Origin: OLB16 sp964481775
GTDB lineage: Bacteria > Hinthialibacterota > Hinthialibacteria > OLB16
Assembly (NCBI GenBank): GCA_964481775.1
Contig: CAYZUX010000168.1
Location: forward strand, 1-13,912
DNA length: 13,912 nucleotides
Reading direction: 5' to 3'
Below are positions 6,094 to 12,185 of the stretch, piece by piece. The position numbers and the translations under genes were made by a program. Position 1 is the stretch's first letter. The number at the start of each line of letters is the position of its first letter. A model generated the notes under the pieces. The model searched no databases. It saw nothing but the letters and a program-made list of their open reading frames with translations, and was not told the origin of the DNA.

Positions 6094-8571
6094 ATGAACC
6101 GTTGGCTCGCGTTCCTCCCCATCATCCTAACCCTGAATGCCAGTGCCTTTGCACCCACCGACGACCAGTGCGCGGTGAATGTGCGGTACGCCTCCGCTGT
6201 GCGGGATGTCCTGCTGGTGGAGGGGCAGACTTATACCTTGTCAATTGATCTTGTCCAAGCCAGGGTCTCCCGTTTTGAATCCTCCGGAACCAACCTTCTC
6301 GATGAGAAAGGGATTGTCCCTACGCTCAATGGTAAACCTCTTTCCGGTCCAGGCCGGGTGAACATCTACACCTTCGGCACCCAGATGTACGAGATCCATA
6401 TCCGCGATCTCAAAATCGAGGGGATGACCCCAGATATCGAGCTAGCGCTTTATGCCTATGCCCGGAGGGTTTTCATCAATCTGAATGTCACCCCGCGTGG
6501 ACCGGTTCCCGCCATGAAGCTCGCCTGGGAGGGGGGAGTCATCAGCCCCATGGCGCTTCCCAAACGGGCCGCCGATCCTGAAGTGGTGATGCGTGGAGGC
6601 TACAGCGCCGCAGTCATTGACCTGGATGCCTCCTCCAAAGGAGTGGATCTGGGAGCGGAGGGGCCACAAAAAAGTGGGATTTTCCAGACAGTCAAGCACT
6701 TCACAGAAAGGGTTGAGGGAACCCGTTCACGGGGAATCATCCTTTGCGCTGCCCGGAATCCCCGTGATCTTGTGAACCTGGTTCAATGGGAGCTTCACCC
6801 TGAAAGGGTTATTTTTGAACTCACCGGGGGAACCTACGAGGGCTACCGTGCCGACAAAGGGTTCTTTGAAATCACCACCGATTACCGTGGCCCGCGTTCT
6901 TTCGAGGAGGGGTGGATCAATCCCAACCAGCGTTATGAGGTCGGTCTGAATGTCTCATTGAAATCGGCGCCATCCCCTCAGCCCGCCTCCGGTGAAATCC
7001 TCTGCAATGTCCGCAACACCTATGGCACCCTTGAGTGTTCGGTCCTGACGGATGAAGCCGGTTTCCCTCTACCGGTTCAGGTGCAGGTTTCCAAGAACTT
7101 TGCCGGAGAGAATGAGGAGGGTAAGGAGGAAGGAGACATACCCTATGGGGAGTCTTATTTCCCTCTCAACCTCTCTACCACTCAACCCTTCAGAGGACTT
7201 GTGTACCATCTCTTCGCCAACTGGGGGACTCATCCGCTCAAGCAGGTCTCCTCGATCCGGTTTTTCCACCACTACTTTCATGCTTCCCTGGGGCCCTCGG
7301 AAACCTTCTGTTATGTCCCCTTTGAATTTCCCCGGGATGATGATCGCAATTATCTTCTTGCTGATGTGCGCGGGATATCGAATTTCTGCTGGGAAGGGCA
7401 GCCGCAGTTTAACCATGTCTCAGTCATCGGTGCCTTGCGTTATAAATCTGGAGGCAAATGGATCAACAATTTGCTGCAGGATACCCGCATCTACCTGACC
7501 GGCCCCAACCTGGCCAGCTTCGCGCTCGATTACCTCACCGAGGATGGCAAGATTAAAACCACCCTCGAAATCTTTGAAATGCCGCAGGATGATGAATCAC
7601 GCTGCTTCATCAGGATGGTTCATGAGGTCCTCGAACCGGTGGAGATCGATGAGAACTCCACGCACAATCTGCGGTTTCTCAATGCTGGAGCCTATATCGT
7701 CGGCACCATCTGGCCGCATGTGGCCTACACCAATGCGGAGGGGCAGACCACGGTGGTGGATATCCCAGCCGAAGACAACAAATGGGTCCTTGAGGGGGTG
7801 CCACTCGGGAAACAGTATCCTTTCTGTGCGGCATACTCGCACAAGAATGGCAACATGGCCTTCTTCGTGAATCGTTTCGAGGGAGTTCTGGGAGGCAAGC
7901 CGGTTGATTCCTTTGGACTGAGCGCCTGTGGTGGGACCAGGTGGACTGAAATGTTCCTGACCACGCCGGGACAGATTTCACGTCTGGAAAAAGGGGACAG
8001 GATCGAGTCCCACCTGTTTGTCATGCCCTATGGCCATGTGGACATTGATTATAAACCCGCGCAACGCCAACGCGAGTTGTATGGAGATAACCTGCCAACG
8101 GTCAAAATGATTCATGGGAAGGATTTCCCCGGTTTCCCCAGACGGATCCAGGCCGACCCGCGCGGTTTCGCGGAGTTCACACTCAAGGGGGGTGACAACT
8201 GGCTCCCGATCCTGGTGGAGGGATTCCCCGCCCACAAGGCGCCCATGCTGTGGGAAAAACGCGGTGCGCAGTGGCTCTTTCATGACCAGCAGATTTATGG
8301 CAACGACTGGTATCAGTCCTACCGGGCGGAGGATGGCTCGGTGGGTTTCGTGTTCGTGGTGAAGGTGCGTCCAGGGCAGAATCACCATTACCTTGTCAGC
8401 CTTGCTCCGAACGCCACTTCCATCATTCAGAACAATGGTTATGTCACCATCAAAGGCGGCCCGATGGACTTCATCAGCCCGGTCAAATTCGCGGGTCTGA
8501 AATGTGAAACGCTGGCTGGAACCGAATTGCTGCATTGCACCGGGAAGGCGGAGACGGCGAGGATGGAGTAG
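6094..8571 (+). CDS. Large exported protein of unknown function
   Basis: The protein has 825 residues from the ATG at 6094, where AAGGA lies 11 nt upstream. A GTG at 6085 adds three residues but is only about 2 nt from the same AAGGA, so it is less likely. Residues 1-20 form a Sec signal peptide with one basic residue, a hydrophobic core and an ASAFA end, so cleavage is likely near residue 20. No lipobox or further membrane helix is evident. The mature part is rich in aromatics, Gly and alternating hydrophobics, suggesting several beta-sandwich domains. Stretches such as IYLTGPNLASFALDYL and YPFCAAYSHKNGNMAFFVN are reminiscent of carbohydrate-active or mutarotase-like folds, but I cannot name a family. 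It stands alone between a divergent glycosyltransferase and a toxin-antitoxin pair. Export is well supported; any role in glycan metabolism is a guess. Confidence 0.85.
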   Translation: MNRWLAFLPIILTLNASAFAPTDDQCAVNVRYASAVRDVLLVEGQTYTLSIDLVQARVSRFESSGTNLLDEKGIVPTLNGKPLSGPGRVNIYTFGTQMYEIHIRDLKIEGMTPDIELALYAYARRVFINLNVTPRGPVPAMKLAWEGGVISPMALPKRAADPEVVMRGGYSAAVIDLDASSKGVDLGAEGPQKSGIFQTVKHFTERVEGTRSRGIILCAARNPRDLVNLVQWELHPERVIFELTGGTYEGYRADKGFFEITTDYRGPRSFEEGWINPNQRYEVGLNVSLKSAPSPQPASGEILCNVRNTYGTLECSVLTDEAGFPLPVQVQVSKNFAGENEEGKEEGDIPYGESYFPLNLSTTQPFRGLVYHLFANWGTHPLKQVSSIRFFHHYFHASLGPSETFCYVPFEFPRDDDRNYLLADVRGISNFCWEGQPQFNHVSVIGALRYKSGGKWINNLLQDTRIYLTGPNLASFALDYLTEDGKIKTTLEIFEMPQDDESRCFIRMVHEVLEPVEIDENSTHNLRFLNAGAYIVGTIWPHVAYTNAEGQTTVVDIPAEDNKWVLEGVPLGKQYPFCAAYSHKNGNMAFFVNRFEGVLGGKPVDSFGLSACGGTRWTEMFLTTPGQISRLEKGDRIESHLFVMPYGHVDIDYKPAQRQRELYGDNLPTVKMIHGKDFPGFPRRIQADPRGFAEFTLKGGDNWLPILVEGFPAHKAPMLWEKRGAQWLFHDQQIYGNDWYQSYRAEDGSVGFVFVVKVRPGQNHHYLVSLAPNATSIIQNNGYVTIKGGPMDFISPVKFAGLKCETLAGTELLHCTGKAETARME

Positions 8572-8574
8572 AGA

Positions 8575-8603
8575 TTGAGTGAATGGAGTTCGCGCTATAG
8601 AAT
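8575..8603 (+). promoter_or_regulatory. Sigma70-type promoter for the RelBE-like operon
   Basis: TTGAGT (8575-8580; 4 of 6 to consensus) is followed after 17 bp by TAGAAT (8598-8603; 5 of 6). This lies in the 86-bp gap between the exported-protein stop and the antitoxin ATG, giving a leader of about 45 nt. GAATTC at the downstream end is a small palindrome. Type II antitoxins commonly bind palindromes at their own promoter, but this one is too short to claim as an operator. Confidence 0.5.
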
Positions 8604-8657
8604 TCACAGAAACCTTCAGCATGAAGTCAGAACGCGAGATTCAAGGAGATAAGAAAG

Positions 8658-8864
8658 ATGGTTCCTATCCATCCAGATTACATCATTGATGAGAAACAGA
8701 ACCGGAAGTCTGTCATCCTGCCCTGGGAGGAATGGCAAAGGATTATCGAGGAGCTGGAGGAGCTTGACGACATCCGAGCCTATGATATTGCCAAGGCGGG
8801 GCCTCAGGAAAAGATACCTTTTGAGCAAGCGGTTAGAGAGATCCATGAGAGGCTGGAGTTGTGA
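8658..8864 (+). CDS. RelB/Phd-like antitoxin
   Basis: This 68-residue protein has the pattern of small antitoxins found with RelE/ParE toxins. It has a short N-terminal strand (HPDYIIDEKQNRKSVILP) and then an acidic helix WEEWQRIIEELEELDDIRAYD (22-42). The C-terminal segment ending EQAVREIHERLEL would wrap the toxin. The start is clear: AAGGAGAT sits 8-15 nt upstream of the ATG. A promoter is seen at 8575-8603. Its TGA overlaps the GTG start of the toxin (GTGA, 8861-8864), so the two are translationally coupled. This helps keep antitoxin in excess. The exact antitoxin subfamily is not certain. Confidence 0.82.
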   Translation: MVPIHPDYIIDEKQNRKSVILPWEEWQRIIEELEELDDIRAYDIAKAGPQEKIPFEQAVREIHERLEL

Positions 8865-9115
8865 AATACACGGTTGAGATCCTACGTTCAGCTCAGAAGC
8901 AACTTTCCAGAATTAATATTGAAGATCGAGACCGGATCATTTCGTCAATCCGTGCGTTATCTGATAACCCCAGGCCTTCTGGCTGCAAGAAGCTCTCTGG
9001 GCGTTCTGGTTGGCGTATTAAAATTGGAGATTATCGAGTCCTCTATGAAATTCACGATGATCACCTTGTTATTCTAGTGGTGGCAGTTGGTCATCGAGGA
9101 GAGGTGTACCGTTAA
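8861..9115 (+). CDS. RelE/ParE-family toxin
   Basis: The 84-residue protein starts at a GTG that overlaps the antitoxin stop by 4 bp. The RelE fold signature is strong: an N-terminal strand VEIL, helical AQKQLSRI, NPRPSGCKKLSG (36-47), WRIKIGDYRVLYEI (51-64) and a C-terminal VGHRGEVYR (76-84). The basic and aromatic residues used by RelE toxins for ribosome-dependent mRNA cleavage have plausible counterparts here (K54, R59, R79, Y83). The WRIKIGDYRV core with a terminal HR..VYR is typical of mRNA-interferase RelE rather than gyrase-poisoning ParE, though the two cannot be separated with certainty. Base composition is low (8881-8940 has 25 G+C in 60), unlike the neighbouring GNAT gene. This suggests horizontal acquisition. 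No damage is visible. Confidence 0.9.
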   Translation: MKYTVEILRSAQKQLSRINIEDRDRIISSIRALSDNPRPSGCKKLSGRSGWRIKIGDYRVLYEIHDDHLVILVVAVGHRGEVYR

Positions 9116-9138
9116 CAGATGTCTGGACATTTGGTCCA

Positions 9139-9513
9139 ATGAGGAATAAAGCCAGATACGGACTCATTATCGGGGGAGTACTACTGCTTCTGCATACAAT
9201 GGCAGTGTTGCATGTATTCTACTATGTTCATACCAGCCGTGATGGTCAAAGGGTCATGGCCTACATGTTGTTCCTTATTATCGACGCGCCCACTATTTGG
9301 CTGGGTTATCTGCTGGAGCAAAGTTTGGGACTCCTGTCGGGTGTGACAGACTGGTGGTACGCGCAAGGACATCAAGGCATCAATCTGCAGGCTACGCTCT
9401 AGACTGGGGTTTGGGGCGGATTGCATTGGTTTATCATCGGTAATGCAGTAGGACGTCTGTTTATTTGGATGAAAAACAAGCTCGAACCAGGCCCAACCGA
9501 GCAAAAAAATTGA
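9139..9513 (+). pseudogene. Small membrane protein gene interrupted by an in-frame TAG
   Basis: From the ATG at 9139 the frame runs 87 codons to TAG at 9400-9402. The same frame then continues without shift for another 36 codons to TGA at 9511-9513. The upstream part has two transmembrane segments (about residues 8-29 and 39-60). The continuation holds a third (WGGLHWFIIGNAVGRLFIW) and a polar, charged tail (KNKLEPGPTEQKN), which looks like a natural end. The intact ancestral protein would thus be about 124 residues with three helices. I call it a point-nonsense pseudogene; the 87-residue product could still be made. TAG acts as a normal stop in at least five other genes here, so recoding is unlikely, but a sequencing error is possible. 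The gene lies 23 bp after the RelE-like toxin on the same strand. The family is not recognised. Confidence 0.65.
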
Positions 9514-9532
9514 CCCACGGAGCCCCCAACCC

Positions 9533-10000
9533 ATGTCCACGATCACCTACCGCACCGGCAACGATATTCCGCTCGAGACCTTCATCGAGCTCTACAACGC
9601 CTCCACTCTGGGGTTGCGCCGTCCAGTCGACAACCGCGAGACCATGGCGGCCATGCTCCAGCACGCCAACCTGGTGGTCTCAGCGTGGGATGGTGAGACT
9701 CTGGTGGGCATCGCGCGCTCGCTGACTGATTTTCTGTATGTCGCCTACCTGGCCGACCTCGCGGTGCACCAGGATTACCAGCGCCAGGGGATCGGGATCG
9801 AGCTCATCAACCGCACACGCGCCATGCTGGGGCCGGAGTCCTTCATCGTGCTGCTCGCCGCCCCCGCCGCTGTGGAGTACTACCCCAGGATCGGCTTCAC
9901 TCACAACCCGCAGGCATGGGTTTTGAAGGCGGGGGATGAGTTTCCGGGGGAGGGGAGTGAGGACGTGGGCTGTGGAATGGAGAATTTGAGGGAGCACTGA
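9533..10000 (+). CDS. GNAT-family N-acetyltransferase
   Basis: This 155-residue protein has the GCN5-related fold. The AcCoA pyrophosphate loop follows beta-strand 4 (YLADLAVHQ) as DYQRQGIGIEL (81-91), the Q/RxxGxG/A motif. The later FIVLLAAPAAVEYYPRIGF (104-122) is the usual strand-helix with the tyrosines that often act as general acid. The acceptor cannot be predicted, as GNATs of this size acetylate small amines, antibiotics or protein termini. The ATG at 9533 has only a loosely spaced CGGAG upstream. The gene is markedly GC-rich (9601-9660 has 40 G+C in 60) compared with the toxin-antitoxin region just before it, so it probably belongs to the resident genome. It is convergent with the rluD-like gene. 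Confidence 0.9.
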   Translation: MSTITYRTGNDIPLETFIELYNASTLGLRRPVDNRETMAAMLQHANLVVSAWDGETLVGIARSLTDFLYVAYLADLAVHQDYQRQGIGIELINRTRAMLGPESFIVLLAAPAAVEYYPRIGFTHNPQAWVLKAGDEFPGEGSEDVGCGMENLREH

Positions 10001-10008
10001 CTATCTCC

Positions 10009-10026
10009 GGTGGGGCAAGCCCCACC
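10009..10026. repeat. REP-like perfect palindrome between convergent genes
   Basis: GGTGGGGC-AA-GCCCCACC gives two perfect 8-bp arms with a 2-nt centre; as RNA it would be a GC-rich stem with a CAAG loop. It fills nearly all of the 26-bp gap between the GNAT stop and the minus-strand stop of the pseudouridine synthase. There is no T tract on either side, so a canonical intrinsic terminator is unlikely, though the hairpin may stabilise 3' ends or stall polymerase for both convergent transcripts. The sequence resembles short GC-rich dispersed palindromes (REP-type). Only one copy is seen in this window. Confidence 0.6.
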
Positions 10027-10983
10027 CTACACCCCCTCCCACACCCGTCTGAACACCTCCGGTGGTTCCACCTCAAATTGCAGCCGCTCTCCCGTGGCTG
10101 GCTGGTCGAATTCCAGCCGTTCCGCATGAAGCAGAATTCCTGGGTACTCCTTGAGCAGCGGGTTGAGCGAGGCCAATGGCCAGCGGTGGGGTTCGTAGCC
10201 ATAGAGCGTGTCGAGCACGATGGAGAGGTGCAGACTTTCCAGGTGAGCGCGCAGCTGATGGGTGCGTCCGGTATGCGGGAAGAGCAGAACGCCATACAAG
10301 GGATGCTTCGCGAGCACTCGTTGGTAGGAGGTCTTTGAGATGCGTCCTGTGGCGGAAATAATCCGTTTTTTACGCTTGGTGGGGTGGCGGTCCAAAAGCC
10401 CCTCGATCACCCCCTCGGCTCCCGGGTCGCGTCCGAGACACAACGCACGGTAAGTCTTCTTCACAGTCCGCTTGCGGAATTGGTCGGAGAGACGCACATG
10501 CGCCTGCTGATTTTTCGCCACCACCAGAAGCCCGCTGGTGACCCGGTCAAGCCGGTGCACAATCCCCGGACGCAACACCCCTCCAATTCCGGAGAGATCC
10601 TTCAAACGATAACGCAAGGCATTGACCAAGGTGCCATGGATGCGCGATGGAGTCGGGTGTGTCGGCATTCCCGGCGGTTTTACCACCACTGCCAGATCGG
10701 GATCCTCATACAGAATATCGATGGGCAGGTCCTCCGGGGGAACCTCATACTCCTCGGGAGTCGGCAGGCTGATTTCAACCCAGCCCTCCTGACGCAATTT
10801 GAAATTTGATTTACGTACCGGGCCGAGCTGGGTGGCCACACGCCCTGCCTCGATGAGCTCCTGAATGCGTGTCCGCGACAGATCCTCCACCCGCTCGGAT
10901 AGGTACAGGTCGATCCGTTTACCGAAATCCTCCTCCTCCGGCTCGAAATGACGAACATCGCCCCTTCCAATGGTCGTGTTCAT
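10027..10983 (-). CDS. rluD: RluA/RluD-family 23S rRNA pseudouridine synthase
   Basis: The protein has 318 residues, close to the usual RluD length. It has an N-terminal S4 RNA-binding domain (about 18-70, with RIDLYLSERVEDLSRTRIQELIEAGRV). A catalytic pseudouridine synthase domain follows, whose motif HRLDRVTSG (143-151) carries the catalytic Asp D146. The later GRTHQLRAHL (239-248) is a second family motif. Enzymes of this group isomerise uridines in helix 69 of 23S rRNA. Other RluA-family targets are possible, so the symbol is by resemblance. The start ATG overlaps the dGTPase stop (ATGA, 10980-10983), with no Shine-Dalgarno of its own, so translation is probably coupled. It is the last gene of the DUF5722-dgt-rluD unit and ends next to the palindrome at 10009-10026. 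Confidence 0.92.
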   Translation of the reverse strand: MNTTIGRGDVRHFEPEEEDFGKRIDLYLSERVEDLSRTRIQELIEAGRVATQLGPVRKSNFKLRQEGWVEISLPTPEEYEVPPEDLPIDILYEDPDLAVVVKPPGMPTHPTPSRIHGTLVNALRYRLKDLSGIGGVLRPGIVHRLDRVTSGLLVVAKNQQAHVRLSDQFRKRTVKKTYRALCLGRDPGAEGVIEGLLDRHPTKRKKRIISATGRISKTSYQRVLAKHPLYGVLLFPHTGRTHQLRAHLESLHLSIVLDTLYGYEPHRWPLASLNPLLKEYPGILLHAERLEFDQPATGERLQFEVEPPEVFRRVWEGV

Positions 10984-12185
10984 CGGTTGCGCGAGACCAG
11001 CGAGGAGGGCAGGAAGAGACTGATATATTCCTCCTCCGCGAAACGGTCGGTCATGCCGGCGATGTAGTCACACACCACGCGGTTGACCGGTTCGTTTTCC
11101 GCACGCAGACGGTACTGCGGGGCCATCTGTTCGGGGCGTTCGGAGTAGGCCTCGAAAAGACGGCGGATCATGTCGCGCGCACGGTCCATGTGGCGTGTCA
11201 CCTGGGGATGGCGGTAAAGAGTCTGCTTGAGCGTCTTTTTCAGAGTAATATTTGATTGCTGCATTTCCCTACTGAAGCAGATCACATATTCGATGTCTCC
11301 AAGGGGGGGGTATTCGCCCCTGTCATTCAGTTCCACTGGGGGAATTTCCCCATTCATGCGCCGCAACGATTCGGTGGCGGCATCGGTGACCTGGCGGTTG
11401 ATGAGCTCGCGGATGGCGGCATGACGGCGGCTGCTTTCATCGACTCCCTGGACGGAATTCCAGATTTCATTCCACAGCGGCACCCCAGCCAAATCCTCGG
11501 GAGAAAGAAGACCCGACTTCATGCCATCATCCACATCGTGGCTGTTGTAGGCAATGCTGTCGGCGAGATCCACCAGTTGCGCCTCCAGGATTGGCTTGGC
11601 GGGTCCTGTCAGAAAACGTTCCGAGCCAGGCGACGCGAAACCCTGGCGAAGCAGGACTCCGAGAGTGTGTTTCTTGGTGAAGATCGAACGAACCTCATAG
11701 GTCAGATTGAGTCCGGTGAATGAAGGGTATGGTGTTTCGAGCAAGTCCACGGTCCGCAGGCCCTGGGCATTGTGTTCGAAGCCACCCACCTCCTCGACCA
11801 ATTCACTCAACACATTTTCCACCGAATGGCCAAATGGGGTATGCCCCAGATCATGAGCCAGCGCCATCGCCTCGGCCAGGTCTTCATTGAGACGGAGGAA
11901 GCGTGCCAGCGAGCGCGCGATCTGCACGACCTCCAGGGTGTGGGTCAGGCGCGTGCGGTAATAATCGCCCTCGTGGTTCACGAAGACCTGGGTCTTGTAT
12001 TCCAGACGTCGGAAGGCGGTCGAATGAATCAGACGGTCGCGGTCACGCTGGAAGGCGGTGCGTAGGGGATGCTCCTCTTCCCTGTGGATCCGTCCCAAGG
12101 TTTCCGAGCTCAGCGTCGCATGAGAACACAGAGACGCCTGCTCGCGGCGTTCCGATTCCTCACGAGAAAGCAGATCGAGGCTCAT
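10980..12185 (-). CDS. dgt: Deoxyguanosinetriphosphate triphosphohydrolase-like protein (HD domain)
   Basis: The 401-residue protein belongs to the dGTPase branch of HD phosphohydrolases, which split dNTPs into nucleoside and triphosphate in the cytoplasm. The visible signature is DRLIHSTAFRRLEYKTQVF (50-68) followed by the metal-binding residues. These are H82 (THTLEV), H111 and D112 (ALAHDLGHTPFGH, with H115 and H120) and D209 in QLVDLADSIAYNSHD. Length and motifs fit the shorter dGTPase-like type rather than long E. coli Dgt, so nucleotide preference is open. GAGGA lies about 7 nt before the ATG at 12185. The start overlaps the DUF5722 stop by 4 bp (ATGA) and its own stop overlaps the rluD start likewise. 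An 8-C run on the coding strand (complement of 11303-11310) is a possible slippage site. Confidence 0.93.
   Translation of the reverse strand: MSLDLLSREESERREQASLCSHATLSSETLGRIHREEEHPLRTAFQRDRDRLIHSTAFRRLEYKTQVFVNHEGDYYRTRLTHTLEVVQIARSLARFLRLNEDLAEAMALAHDLGHTPFGHSVENVLSELVEEVGGFEHNAQGLRTVDLLETPYPSFTGLNLTYEVRSIFTKKHTLGVLLRQGFASPGSERFLTGPAKPILEAQLVDLADSIAYNSHDVDDGMKSGLLSPEDLAGVPLWNEIWNSVQGVDESSRRHAAIRELINRQVTDAATESLRRMNGEIPPVELNDRGEYPPLGDIEYVICFSREMQQSNITLKKTLKQTLYRHPQVTRHMDRARDMIRRLFEAYSERPEQMAPQYRLRAENEPVNRVVCDYIAGMTDRFAEEEYISLFLPSSLVSRNR

Noticed and set aside
9400..9402. TAG as a pyrrolysine or other recoded codon
   Set aside because: TAG is used as an ordinary terminator in several other genes of the window and nothing around it suggests a recoding element; a nonsense mutation or sequence error is simpler.
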